Positions 22,338-37,300 are shown, counted from the first letter of the stretch. The stretch is 64,000 nt of DNA from Malania oleifera (GCF_029873635.1 NC_080423.1:98328397-98392396); one strand, 5' to 3'. Notes: a model not told the origin generated them from the letters alone. Made by a program: numbers and translations.

Positions 22338-25300
22338 ACCTCCCATCTTGAAGCGGGAAATATATGCTTGTTCTTTTCGTACCAGTGCCTTTCAACAACC
22401 TTTCCAGCATGGGACTGTTGCACGGTAGAGAAAACGTGAGCATGCACATCGAAGTAATTTTGATGTTTGACTGTACATTCCAATGCAGATACTACAACAA
22501 GAAGTAGCCTCAAGTCCCATTAAGTGGGAATGGCAATATAAATCCTTTTCCACCAATTCACTCAATCAAAAGCATTTTTATCGACTAAGTAAAAGCTATT
22601 AAATCCTTCCTCACTACCTAATTCCAAGTTATTTTAGCTCTGTTCCTCCATCTTCTAGTACTATTAACAATAATTAGCTCACTCCTTTTCACTGCTGCAT
22701 TACTTGGCCTGCATTTCCAATACCCAAACCATCTAAGTCGCCCCTCCCTTGTTTGTCTTCTACTGGTGCTATGCTTAACTTATTATAAATATATTAGTTC
22801 TTTAATTTATCTTTTAATATTATATCACTCGTCCACCTTAGCATGCGCATTTCGGCCACTTATACTTTTTAAACATATCATTTTTTAGTAGCCCAGTATT
22901 TTGAGTCATATAGCATGGCTGGTCTCATAATCATCCTTTAAAACTTTCCTTTTAATTTTAATGGTATTTTCCGATCGCACAATACACCTGAAGCACTTTT
23001 CCATTTTACCCGACCTATTTGAACTCTAAGCGCATGATTAGGAGAAAAATTAGCGTAAGAGACTAAGTGGGCAGGGAAGAAAGCTATAGAAATCATAAAA
23101 TCAAGATTTAAACATAAAAATGCGGTGAGAGTCATGGCAGACAGAGACCTAAATAAGAATGTGAGACATGAAGAAAATTGGAGATAGAATCATAAGAATC
23201 AAGATAGCCTTAGGCTGAGAGATAATAAATTTTGTCAGTCCATCCAATACCCAACTAGGCTTAGCAAAACGCCTTGAAAGGCAATTTTGGAACGATAAAT
23301 AGTATTACACGAAAAACAGTCATAGGAGCCGATTTGAAGGACAAATTGAACAGCATAATAAAGGTTATCAGAGGATACACGGAGGTCATAGATATGGAGA
23401 AAAAAAAAAAATGAGCCCGACAATATAATTTTAGATTTTGCCTTGGCATACGATCTTGTTATAATGAAAATCTGCTTCAAGAAAAGAGAACACCTAATAA
23501 CTTTTAAAAGTGGACAAAATAAAAACAAACTTAAATAGGCAAGGAGATCATTTATAAGGATTGTAAAGTTATGCCAGGGGGAAGCTTGACTTCACAACAT
23601 ATCCCCCATTTGATTTGCAAAATGAAATTAAAGTAGAAAAGGAATCAAGAAAGGAGGGGAATGAATCTAGGAATGGAATTGCTTTTGGAATGCAATTCCT
23701 GCTTTTGGTTCAAAACATGAAATTATTTGGAAAGAGGAAGGATTTAATAGCCCTTAATCTAATAGAGGTAAGGTGAATTGGCGAAAAAGGATTCATGTAG
23801 TAGACTCCACCTACAGGTACTTAAGGCTTGTTGTTGTTGTTATTGGTTCATAACATGAAATAACAGTAGGAATCCAGTTTCAATTTCTTTCCAACATTTA
23901 GTCTTCTTCAATGGCTTCTATAATGGAATTGAAGAAAAGTCATTTTTTACTTTTTATTATTGTTGTTTTTGTTTGTAATAAATATTATTGCCATTGTAAT
24001 TATTATTAGTAGTTATTTTTATTTTAGTTATTACCCTTAAAATAATAATTATTATTTCCTTTTTTATTAATTATTATTGCTTTGTTTTTTTTTGTTTGAT
24101 TATTATTTTTATTATTTTCATAATAATGATTATTATTAGTGTAATTATTATTTTTATAATAATTATTATCCTTATAGTTATTATTTTTTTCCTTTTTATC
24201 ATTATTGTCCTTGTTATTATTATTTTATAATAATAAACATAATTGCCATTGTAATTATTATTAGTTTTTATTATTTTTTTATAATTTTTAAAATAATTAT
24301 TATTATATTGGCCTTTTTTATTATTAGTATTGTTTTTTTTCTACTACTATTTTTATAATATAAATATCATTGTTATTATAATAATAATTATTATTTTATT
24401 ATAATAAAAATAATAATTTCTAATATTAGTATTTGTTGTGGCCTTTATAATATTTTTTATTATTAAATTAGTTTGATTCCATGGAATGAAGATTGATTCC
24501 AGCCGATCTCGGCTAAAATCACAATTCCCTCATTTGCAAAAATTATATTCTGATAAGAATATTATTCCACCTATGATTCCACAAACCAAACACAAGAATG
24601 CAATTCCATTTCTAAAATTTGATTTCATACCAAGTTTGATTCCATAAACCAAATGGAGGAATAGAGTTTTAGTATTAAATATTTGTACAAAAAAATGGAA
24701 GAAAATGAACAACATAAATCAATGCAAGAGAATGAGGTGGCGGAGTCTGAGGGGAGAAGAAACAACAACAACAACAAGCCTTAACTCCCACTAGGTGGGG
24801 TCATGAATTCTTTTCTTCCAATTCACCTATTTAAGAACATTTTCCTCTACTAGATTGAGGGGGAGAAGATATAAAAAAATTTAAAGATAAAATAATTAGA
24901 GAGGAAGATTGGACAATAGGGGATAAAGTAGATTCAAACCCTTTGGAATAGTGTGTTAACTCTATTAAAAAGATAACAAAGGAGATTTTAGGTGAATTCA
25001 AAGAATATCTAATACCAAAGAAAGTCAATGACTTGATGGTAGGTTCAAGATATCCAAAAAGCAATAAAGACAAAAGGAATTTGGTAGGAGGAAAACTTTG
25101 AAAAGTATAAGATTCTAGAAAAGAGGCCAAAAGAGTCATTAGTGAAGCTAAACATAAAGAGACATATAATCTGATTAGAGCTCTTGGAATGTTTTTTTGT
25201 TTTTTTTTTTGCGGTTCTTTTCCTCGTCTTTTTAAATTGTTCTCTGAGCCAAATAGAGTTATTTTTTTACTATTTTTTTTAAAATTTGAGAAGCCCTTTG

Positions 25301-28300
25301 GTTTCTCAGAATCTCCATCATGGGAGACCTCTAAACAATAGGAGATGGTGGAGTTGTCTTCCTTGTCCTTATTGAATAATTGCAACCTATCTTTAAGAAG
25401 TAAGGGGAGTTTACTCGCAAATCATTCTATGAATTCTTGACCAATTTCAATTCTTCTTTTCCTCTATCGTATTGGTCAAAGTTTCCCAAAAATAAAAGCT
25501 TTTACTTGGTTAATTGTGCTTTAACAAAATTAATACCAATAACTTGCAGCAGATTGGGAGACCTTTGAAGGCTCCCTCTCCAAATGTTTGTGTGCTCTGT
25601 TACAGGAATTTTGAGACAGCTTCCCATTTCTTTTTGCATTGTGATTCTGTGTGGAGGATATGGAACAAACTGTTCAGAATTATGGAAGAGAGTTGGGTTT
25701 GCCCCTAATCAGTGGAAGACTTTTTAGCCATCTAGTCCACTGGCTTTGGAAGAAGGAAAGGAAAGGCAGCTCTGTGGAAGAGTGGCATATTTGCAGTCTT
25801 ATGGGATAATTGCTAAAGCATAATGCAGAGATATTTTTTGGGAAGAAGTTAAATTGGTCATTAGTGTGGGAAAAGATTCAGTATATGGCTTCTTTATGGT
25901 GCGTCAGGTTTGGGATTTTTAGGGAAGCTAGTTTTCAGGATTTACATGGGGATTGGAGGAACTGACTGGTCTGGTGTCTCTCTCTCTCTTTTGCTTGAGT
26001 TCCTTTTTCTAGTTTGAACTAGATCTTCTTCAGGAGATATTTTATTCTCCCTCCTTGTCAATTCTTTCCCTTTTAATGAAATTTCTTTTGCTATATATAT
26101 ATATATATAGCAATCTAATGCTAGAGAAATAAAGTGCAAATATTTAGATAATGTAATATGTATAAAGAATGAGAATGATAATGTCAAGGGAAAGGAAGAA
26201 GAAAATTAAAAAAGAAGTAACCAGGATACTTTAACAAGTTGTTTAATGAAAACCGAACTAAAAGCTTAAACCTAGAAGTGACAAATGAGGAAAAAGGTTA
26301 AAAATCTGAGATTTATTTGCAAAATTAGAGTCATATGATGACTTTAAAAAAATTAAAAACAATAAATCTATAGGACCAGATAGCATACTATTGAAGTTTG
26401 GAAATGTCTAGGGGATAAAGGAATTATATAGTTAACTAGTCTATTTAACACTACTTTAGAAGCCAAGAAAATGTCGGAAGAATAGAGGAAAAACACACTA
26501 GTATCCAACTACCCAAATACAAAAACAAAGGTCAATATTCAAAATTATAATAACAATCACATAATTTAACTTACTATGCAAAAGAGTAAGTGAACAAAGA
26601 ATAAAAATAGAAACGAGGATCTCAGAGAATTAATTTGATTTTATACGTGGGGGATCAACAATAAAAGCTATCTATCTGCTACGAAGATTAATGGAAAAAT
26701 TCAGGGAAAAGAAGAGGAACTTCAATATAATTTTTATTGGCTTAGAGAAAACATATGATAGTACATAGGAAAGTTCTTTGGTAAGTTTTAGGAAAGAAGG
26801 GAGTATGCAGCAGATATATTAATATTATTATGGATATGTATGATAGAGTAATGACTAGCCTTAGGGCTGTAGGGGGAGGAGTCTAGAGAATTTCTAATCT
26901 CAAGAGTACATCAAGGCTCTACTTTAAGCCTCTATTTGTTTGCTTTAGTGATTGACAAACTCATTAAGAATATCCAAAAATGAGATCCCATGGTGTATGT
27001 TGTTTGCAGATGATGTTTTGATTAATAAAAGTAGGAGCAGGCTAGATTCTTAGTTAGAACTTTGAAAAATAATGTTAAGTCTAAAGCTTTTAGGATCAAT
27101 AGAAACAAGAAAAAATATATGCATTGCAATTTCAGCCATGTAAGGAGGAATATTGAAGATAAGATTAGACTTGATAATCAAGAAATCAACAACACTAGTA
27201 GATTAAGTTACCTTGGATCTATTATGCAAGCAGAGGAAGGATTCAGTGAGGCAATAAGCGTGCAAAAATATCTAAAGCCAGGGTGGTCTATCATCATCAC
27301 AAAGATAAGAATTTTGTCACTTGAGAATTAGCTAATGATTTGATGTCATATTATGTGAACCATTATTATGCCCTCTGACTAATTACAGTATATAAGAATT
27401 TCTATTTCTTTGTGACACTCAACTGCAGGTCAATATTCGTTATGTGCTACAAAATCCCTTGACAGCATATAAATCACAAGTTACTGGACAATTCAAATAA
27501 TACAAGCAGTAAGTTCAGGGAATATTATCGATATTAAATAATGCATGTTTTACATGCAAGATCAAAAATTATGTAATTTAATTTGGACATGTCAAGCTTG
27601 TTTTTACTGTCAATATTTTTGCACAAAACCATTTTACTTCTACCAACATTCAGCTTAATTTGGGAGTTGAACATCATTTGCAGAAATTGTACCTCATCCT
27701 TCTCTATTGTTGCATCAGCAATAGTACGCACGTCTTCGTGAACGTCAAAATGGAAAAGCTGTACGGCAAAAAGTAAAAACATTCCTTAAGGAACATACAC
27801 AAAATTCAGATACCTTCAATGGATGATAAAGGGCTAATATGATAGCAATAGCAGTACCAAGTAGAGATTTGTTTGCACAACATATCTAGTATCCATGTAA
27901 AAAATTCAGCATGCACAGCATATCTATGCCAAAAATTTCAGCATGGTATTCTCAAGTCTCGCTCTCTCTCACACACACACGAGCATGCATGCATGCAAGC
28001 ATGCACATTCCATTCATGAGATGAATGGTTATGATATCCCTCCCCCTCCCCCCCAAAAAAAAAAAAAAATAGAAGCCAAATATATAAGAGAAACCTTTAG
28101 TGTCACAAACCTGTGACATCATTAGCCTGCATGTCGCAAGCAGAGAGGAGCATACAGCATGGTACCCACTCGTATCCTCCTCTTTTCTTGCACCATGTGA
28201 GCCCATGATGGTCATAGGTTCAAGGTATATAACATCACTCAAAATATAAAGGGAATTGCAATCATTAGAAGAAAGATGCCTGGACAGCTAATCTAGGAAA

Positions 28301-31300
28301 CATTTAAATCCACTAATTCAAATGTTGGGTTACTAGAAAGAAAATCTGAATACATAAAAATAAAAATAAGAAAGCATTTGATTGGTCTCACAACAGCATA
28401 GTGATATAAGACCTGGTTTAGTAGAACATTTCACTTTTTCTCGATGGCAAAACAAAATTGCATGTCATGAAAATCAATAGACAAAATAATGTGCACATGA
28501 AAATCAATAGATAAAAAAATACGCATTTCATACAAAACTAAATTTCAAAGAAACAAGAAGTACCGGTCCACTTTTGCCCCTGGCTTTGTTGATGATTAGC
28601 TCATAGAAACTGTGTTGCTGAATTGGCAAAAAAAGTACAGTATTAATTAACACACGTCCAACATAGCAATATAACAATTGATACTAAAAATTGACTTTAA
28701 AATTTTCTTACATGAGGAATGATAAGATCTTCTTTCACATAAAGCAGATTCTCCACCGAAGTTGTTCGAATCTCGCGAAACTCAGGTGCTAGTTGCTGCT
28801 GAACAGCTCGAAGAAACTCGCCTATTGTATCACCTTTGCGAACCTGAAAAATAAAACAAGGGGAATAAATGATATACATAAAACTAAGATAGCACCAAAT
28901 GAACTGCACACAACAAAAGGTAGCTTTTACTAGCCTGGATCACTCGTCTATGCCCTGCCCCATCCCAATAGCTGTAAGTGATTTCAAGAGGCTCATCTGA
29001 AATACAGGGGAGATCTTAGGATGAGATATTCTTTTTATCTTCTAGAAGAAAATGAATCAAAGTCAGAAAACAAAATTACTTCGTATCTGTTCCTGCTCAT
29101 GAAGCCATCGTTTCCGCAACCTTTCCCGCTCAGCCTGTTCCTCTGCTTCCCTCTCACTGAAACAGCATCCTCAGCACCCCTAAGTCCAAATGTTAATCCT
29201 AATACCAACGAGAGAAAGAGAGAGTGGAGGCAGGGAAGATAGAAAAGAGAGAGAGAGAAAGACACCACACCTGTCTGGCAAAAAGCTTGTTTCAACTGTA
29301 GGATCTTTGCCAAGTTTTCCGTGCTTAAAACTGCTTGGCTCTTCGCTTTCTGCAGAAGGTATAAGAGCAGCGCATGGATTAGCCATTCTCCATCACCCAT
29401 CTCACAATACAATGGCATTATTCATACACAAATTTTCATCAAAATAAAATATCAATAGAGTGATGTTACTGTGTAATTGCCACAAAAAGTCCACGTAGGG
29501 CATTCTGGTGAAAACAACCCTCAGATTGATCATAGTATTTTGCCTTATTAAACAATGAAAATTCTGAACCATTTTATTGTTCTTAGCACATAGGGTTCAT
29601 TACTCTAGCTTAAAGACCAGGGAAACTATGCTATCAAAATATGTCATCCTGCTTACTTAATATCATCTCAAGATAGTGACACTACTTCCTTTACAGCATA
29701 TGAACCCATTCATCAGCCTGATTGCCAAAATTGCTTCTTCCTAAGATATCTACAATGATAAAACAATGATCTGATGAGTGCTGTCACACAAAATTTTGGA
29801 GTATGCATTCAGTAAGTTATGGAGTTATCTTCTTGAGAGTTAAGACTAATATCAACAAGAACAGCCCAATAAATAATTAAGGTTTTTTTGGGTTTTGTGT
29901 GCATGTGTGTGTTTGGGGAATTTTTTTTGTTTTTTGTTTTTTTTTTTTGGGGGGAGGGGGGTGGTATATGATCACTCAATGCTGTTGAACAATCTCCATC
30001 CACACAACCTCACCTGCTCCGACGAAAGCCAGCACACAGAAATACCTTTCTACTGGCTGAGTTGGGGGTGCCATAGATAGGCAACAAGGATGGGGTTTGG
30101 GACTGAGATGAGGATATAGTACTGTGGAGGAGGATCAACAGTCAGAGTGAGAATGCGGAGAAGTTGTGGTTTTCCATGTTTCAGCTGGTCACAGGAGTAT
30201 CTATTAAATGTGTGCAGTTTGAACATTTGGAGCTTAAGTTGTTTCTAGTACTGACTAATTCGAAGGGTGAATTTCTCCACATATATGTTCTTGTATAGCA
30301 TGAACCCCACTGTTCACAACCACCTGAACCAGATCTGGCCTGGATATCTAAGAAGAAGATTTGGTAATTAATTGGAATTGAGATTCATTATCCTATTCCA
30401 GCTAGGAGATCCATGCACCAAACCAAATTGTACTAACTACAACCAATCAAACCAAATAAATTTGTGTAAATTTTAGGAGTTAATTTAGAACAGTTGTCAT
30501 ATATTTGGATTTTTAGCATGGTTTTAAATAAAGGCTGCGACCGTTACGTAACGGTTTTTTGGGTTACCGATACCGTTACACATTGCGAAATCAGTGGAAA
30601 GAAAAATCACAGCCGTAGCAGCCATTACAGACCCCTACTGTTATGTAAAGGCTGCTACAGCCGTTACGTAACCAATACAGGAGTATTACACCAAAAAATT
30701 ATTTTATTATTTACTTTTTCTTCTCACTTTTTCCCTCTCTTTCATATATCATTCTCAATATACCAAGTGGCAAGAGGGGGAAAAGATTATAAAGAGGATG
30801 ACAATGATACAAAATTTAATATTTCTTTAAATGCTCACAATAGATGCATTAATTTAACAATTTGAAAATACTAACTTGTTAGGAAAATAAATTATTTTGA
30901 TAATATTAGTAATGTGATATTTATGTTTTATATTTTTCAACTTCAACCTTCTTTCTTTTCTAGTTATTTTATATTTGTATTATTCATATGTCTTATGTGT
31001 CTAATAGATTAATGAAGTATCTAATGTATTTTGTTTTATTAATTAATTTAGCACATATAAGAATTTATCACAGATAAGAACAATGAGAAGTATAAATACG
31101 CACACACACGTAATTTTTCTATTAATGGTGGTTTAAAACAAATGTAAACTTGTTGCCCTTACCAAATAACTTAGTTACTCGAACTAAAGGATCCAAAATA
31201 CACTAAAACTCTTTCTAAGGAGGGTTAAAAGCTTCAAACATGCAAGTACGCTAATATGCACAAGGTTGTGCATGCTTCAAAAAAATTCACAGCCATTACA

Positions 31301-34300
31301 CCCACTTCCCGTTATGTAACATCTGCTACTCCCGCTTCCCGTTACACCTGTTACCATTACGTTACGCAACCCGCTACCGCGATTTAAAACCATGATTTTT
31401 AGCTCTCTCTCTCTCTCTCTCATGGAGAAGCTTAAATGTTTATAGTAGCTAGGTTTTTTGTTATTATTATAGTTTGGGTCCTTTGGGAAAACTCTGGTAA
31501 TTTTAGTTAATTTAGATTTGTATTGTGTATTTTATGTACTTTAGGGTATTTTGTAATTAAATGTTTTAGTTGGGGTTACTAGTAATTATACGTGCTAGTT
31601 GTAGTATTGGGTGTATAAGTACTTTCCCCCCTAACCACCCCCCCAAGGTTCTTCTCCTGCTCTCTATTCTCCGACATGCCACAGCTAGAAGATCCATGCT
31701 CCAAACCAAATTGTACTAACTGCGACCAACCAACCGAATAAATTTTAGTTTGGATCCTTTGGGAAAACTCTGGTTATTGTAGAAGTTTAGTTAATTTAGA
31801 TTTTTTTTTTTTTGTGTATTTTATGTACCTTAGGTCTATTTTGCAATTACATGTTTTAGTTGGGGTTATTTTGTAATTATATGTGCTCGTCCCAGCCCCC
31901 CCACCCCCCCTCCCCTCCCTCTGCTCTCTGTTCTCCCGCAGGCCACAGCTAGAAGATCCATGCTTCAAACCAAATTGTACCAACTGCGACCAACCAACCA
32001 AATTCTTCTTCTTTGTTACATCACGATGTTAAAGGTTCGATTCAGATTGAAGGAGAGACCTTCGATCTGAGATTGGACAAGGTGGGGCAGATTCCTTTTC
32101 TGTTTGTTTTTAAGAATAATATTTCTCATAATAGGTGAGGGGGATTCTCTAAAAAGGCAATTATTTGGAGTTGGGTCTGAGGTGAAGAGGTAAGAAATCT
32201 TAGTGCTTATACCAGGTGGAGCAAAAGGTGGTGGATGGCGAAGTTTTTTTTTTTTCTTATTAATTTTCTTTTTTGATAGCAAAAGAAGAAGAATGCACCA
32301 AGGAGAATAAGACCTCCTCCAAAACAGAAGAAAGAAAAAATAGAAACTAAAAATTAAACTAAAAACAACAAAAACATTTTCTAAGGAATTTTGTCAAGAA
32401 GCTGGAGGTGTAGATGAAGCAAGCCCTTCAACTCCTAGATTGTGGAGTCAGGCAGTGACAGAAGGGAAGAGAGGTGGAGGCAAAGGTTGCAGAAATCGGG
32501 TCCAATCAGGTAATAAGAGTGTGTTGTATGGGAAAGAACAGTTGTGTCTTCAGTGTGGGGCTGAGTTGCAATTGAGGGAATTCGGGTTTGTTGCCAGAAA
32601 CCACTGCAGCTCGATTGGAGTTGAATGTTCACACAGTGAGCATGCTTAGGGTTCCGAAAGGTGCTGCGATACTAGCAGAGCTTAATCCAGTGAAGAGGAG
32701 GCTAAAAAAACCGGGCCAGCATGTTTGCTTCTCATTTAGGACCTGGCCACGTAAATTAAAAAGGTATAGTTTGTTTTTTAACTTAGTTGGGCCACTTAAT
32801 TGAACAAGCCCATGGTAGTGGAAATAATGATCTGAACAAACTCTTTGGAATCAAGGTTGGTTATTCTCAATTGGGCCACAACTGGGCCAAGTTTTTTAAA
32901 CAGGCCCATTAGTCATAAAATGGTGACATGGCTGGCTTCCTTGTTGGACCTTGTTAATGGGCAGGCCCAAATTCCTAATATTATATTACAGAAGTGGAGC
33001 AAGGGGAAGGTGAATTTTTAACACTATGTTAACAAAGCCCAAATCCTTTCTCCAGTTCCCCAAGGAATGCGTGGAACAGATCTAGTTTTGGAGCAAATTC
33101 AGGACGCTATTAGCTTGGTTTGAAAGCAGGTTCGTGGCAACAAAGATGATAAAAACAACAGTTACATATTTGGTTGATGATTATGGTTTCGTAGAGTGAC
33201 TAGAAGATATGGACAATAAAACTAGAGATGATGTTGGTGTTTTTTTACCCTTCTTTTCTTTACCTTTTTTTTTTTTTTGGGGGGGGGGGGGACCTGGTGT
33301 GTTAGAGTTCAGTTCTGATAAATCTAAGGGTCATAAATTTATGCTTGCCAGAAAGTGATTTTGATGGGTGCAGAAATTAGGAAGTTATATGAAGAGAGGA
33401 TACAGTACTCCCATAAGATTTGAAAGGAGAGTTATGTATTGTGGGAGATCTGCTTGCTAAGAAGAAGGGTGTATCTAGTGATGGGGCTAGCAAAAGAAAT
33501 GAGGTAAGAAATAAGGGGACATTTCAGATAATGATAGTACAATCTTGGTGAGTTTGATTGTGATGGAGGGTTGCTTTTGGATGAGACTTGGTAATAATAT
33601 GGATATGCTTTTTATTCTTCTGATGTACTAGGGGATTAATCATATGTACATTCATCCCTGTTGGAAGGATTGGAGGGGGTTTCTATTTTTGAAGATGATG
33701 GTTTGGTTAATAAGCTGCAGTGTAAGGATGGGATTGTGCCTACACCCATGGAGGAGATTCGTAGGAAGGATTTAGAAGCTTAAGATCTATTGGATAACAT
33801 GGAATTAAAGATGTATGATCCTGGAGGAAATGAAATGCACCTTGATGGGAATAAAAAATAAAGTGATGAAGGGTCAGGGGGAATTAGCAAATTTGAAGTG
33901 CTTAGTGAATTACGACGAAAGGGATTGAAAACAGGTTTCCCTAGTTAATATTGTTTAGTTTTTATTTCATTGTTTTTTGTTCTAGTGTTCATTCTTTTTA
34001 TTTTGGTTTGTTTTTGTTTTTGTTTTTTGATAAAATGGAATTAAAGATGTGTGATCCTAGAGGAAATGAAGTACACCTTGATGGGGGTAAAAAATAAAGT
34101 GACAAAGGGACAGGAGGGATTAGCGAATTTGAAGTGCTCAGTGAATTACGATTAAAGAGATTGAAAATGGGCTTTCTTGGTTAATATTGTTTGGTTTTTA
34201 TTTCGTTGTTTTTTTTTTGTTTTTGTGTTCTTTCTTTTTATTTTGGTTTGTTTTTTGTTTCTTAATTGGTAGACTTCCAGTCCCCTTAGGTTGTAACTTC

Positions 34301-34332
34301 TCTTATCTCTATTCAATACATCTTCTTTTTTC

Positions 34333-34368
<36 letters not shown>

Positions 34369-37300
34369 CCCACAATTTGATAACTTAGGGTAAACAATAC
34401 TTAAAAGCAATTAACTTCAGAAGTCACCCTCTTATAGAATTTGGAGGCCATAGTATAATATTTCCTTGGCTTAGCAAGAATCTAGAAAAGTCAACCCAAA
34501 AAAACTAAGCAATGGGGTCTAGTGTGGAAATTTAAAATGTATGGATGTCGTTGAATTTCATTTGGCTGTAGAACTCCAAACTGGAACAAAATTGAAGTTT
34601 AATTGTTTTGAAGATATTTTTGGCCAATGGGACAATCTTACTTCACCAGTTTCATTTGAGGGTGAGCAATGTGCACAATGCACATGTATCCAATACACCC
34701 CAAAATTCTCCTCCCAATGAACCCAGGGTGAAAAAAAAAGGAATACTCTATCCAACTATATATAAATTGTATTATCACACACTTCATTCTCTTTTTTAAT
34801 GAAATTAACCTCATGCTCTTAATATATTACAAAGACCAAGAGCAACTGCATTTTTTTTTCCTTTTATATCGTATATTTATAAGGAACAATAGGTTCTCTT
34901 ATATGTTGAATCCAACCCTTAATATTAGGGGTGAGGATAGGATTAGAGAGCAAGAAAGGACACAAGAATGAATAAGAGAGAGACTTGTGTGTGGGGGACA
35001 CAGGGAGACCTGCAGTCCTAGAATATAAGCTAGCTTTACAGACACTTATTTTCCATTTGTAATGCTCTTATATGGCTTTTGGGGAAAAGAGAAAAGAGGA
35101 GGCAAAACTTAATTCTTAAAAAGCCCTTGGGCAGAAACAGGGAATTGGATACAAACAGGGAGCTAAAACGCCTGGAATATTCAGTTAATTATGATAAATC
35201 GGGAGGATGTACAGATTTGGTGGATGCAAGTCGCAGTTGGGTTGCAGTGTTAAATCATGTAAGGAAAATCATATTGCGGAATGTGGGGCTAGATAATAAA
35301 TCCAAAAGAAGTCTAATCGGGTCCTTTTTCAAGGATTGGAGAGGCATCATTGTCTGCTTACAGGAAACCAAAGTGGAAAAGTTGGACCATCTTTTAATCA
35401 AAGAACTCTGGGGACGGAGACCTACAACTGGGTTTCCCTTGGTGCTGCAGGTAATGCATTGTTATATACAATCTCTCAATGTTATGGAGATGCTGCATCA
35501 TTCCATCAACCCTTATTCTATCTCGTGTTCGTTCAAAAACCTGTATGACAATTTCAATGGGCTCTCACCAGGGTCTACGGCCGAGGAGAAATGTGGAAGA
35601 TTAGAACTCCAATAGCTCACTGATTTCTACAGTAATCATTACAAGTTCCAAACAAAAAAAACACTCTAAATCTTGTTTGGACCTTAAACAAGAAGAGGGG
35701 CTTCACTGTCAGATCCTTCTACAGGAGCCTTTCTCCTCTTGGAGTCGAACAGTACTCACTCCCATTGGTATTAGATATGGAAGATAACTGCCCCTACAAA
35801 GATTGATTTTTACTTGGGAAGCAACTCACAATAAGATTTTGACCCTGGACAACTAGCAGAGAAGGGGGTTCTCTGATGCCTATAGATGTGCCCTTTGCAT
35901 GGCTGCAGCAGAATTAGTTTAGCACATCCTTCTCCATTGCCCCTGGACCAGAAATCTTTGGAATTTGACTCTGACCCTTATCAGACATCTGTGGGTCACC
36001 GCCAGCTCTGTGGGAGGGGGAGCTTTAGGCCTGGAGAGGGAATTGAGCAACAAAAGGAAAAGAGAAAGTCTATGTCTCTCATTCCTCTCACAATTTTCTG
36101 GTGTGTTTGGAAAGAGAGGAACAGGAGAGTTTTTGAAAATTCAATCTCATTGCTTCAGTTCAGCAAAGAGCAGTGGTTTACTGCAGTTACTAGTTGGCAT
36201 AGTGAACTTGTAGCAAATGATCTCAGTGTAATTTTTTATTTTTGCAACAACCTTCGGGGTGGTTGGTTTATCTTGGGCTGGCATCCCCTTGATGCCCCTT
36301 TAATATATACCATCATTTAGTGGTTTAAAAAAAAGAAAAAATTTAAAGCAAACAGGTACCAGATAAACTACAGTGGTTCCAGAGCATATCATCAACAAAG
36401 GCTGGCATGTGCATCTCAAGGCCATACCAGATATGTCCTTGTTCCCTAGCTGATCTTATTTCTCATAGAAGAACATTTTTATTCTCGTCATGATCTGATT
36501 CACTGGATTGGATTGTAACACAAGACCTGTGTGCTTAAAAGAAAAATTAAATACTCAATTATGCCAAAAAGTCTTAATAAGCTGATCTGACTTTTCAATT
36601 TTTTTAAAATCATTAGTCCTAAATTACTAAAAATCAAAGATGTGAAATTTTCAAATCTTCAGATTGAAGTTGGGATAGTCCCATAAACAATCTTCTCTAT
36701 CTAGCAGGGCCTACAACAGCGCAGACAATAATAGCCATTCTCTGTCCCAAAACCAAGCCTAAAAACCAAAATCCGATTTAATAATTATGGACATTGTAAT
36801 TTTATATGATATTAATGTTAAGATCTATTGTATATTCATATTCATAATTATTTAATCATTTATCATAGTTCATAATGCCCTCGCTTCAATAATAAAATAT
36901 TAAATACTTCACTATAAGCAAATTTTAACTGAGGGAAGGACCCTGGGGCATGACACTTTATACAGATGGTGAGGCTCCCCCAGCTTGTAAATTTTCGATG
37001 TGGGACAAATAGCCAAGTGGAGAATTGCCCCTCTACAGCAGAAAAGCAGGGCTGCCCTGCCTGCCAGCTGCAATTGCCCCACCTCCCAAAACTCCCATTC
37101 CACGTTAGTTGTGCATGGGAAGGAAAAAGATTTCCCTTCCTACAAATACAATCTCCACCCTCCTCAGAGGTCCACCTCATGCTGTGGGTTTGAGCTGCAG
37201 GCCCAGTTAAGACCAAAGCCCATGGATTGCAAGTCCAATTTATAACCGACCCTCCCATTCAATCCAACAGTACAGTTAAAAAAAATTTTAAACTGAATAA

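Larger units (their letters stand above)
23620..24660. mobile_element. Possible TIR element with AT-rich core
   Basis: GGAATGGAATTGC at about 23682 and its inverse GCAATTCCATTTCT at about 24600 suggest inverted ends. Between them lies a low-complexity (TTATTATTA)n region (23940-24460) and an RTE tail. No transposase; ends not fixed. Confidence 0.35.

Noticed and set aside
27534-27782. 82-codon minus frame as a separate gene
   Set aside because: It is XCT exon 10 reading on into its intron.
28927-28935. Ordinary GT donor four bases after the GC in XCT intron 7
   Set aside because: It would add four bases, shift the frame and break the conserved VIQVRKGD junction.
35079-35615. 178-codon frame as a host gene
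   Set aside because: The LQETKVE phrase marks it as an L1 endonuclease start, with the rest of the L1 following.
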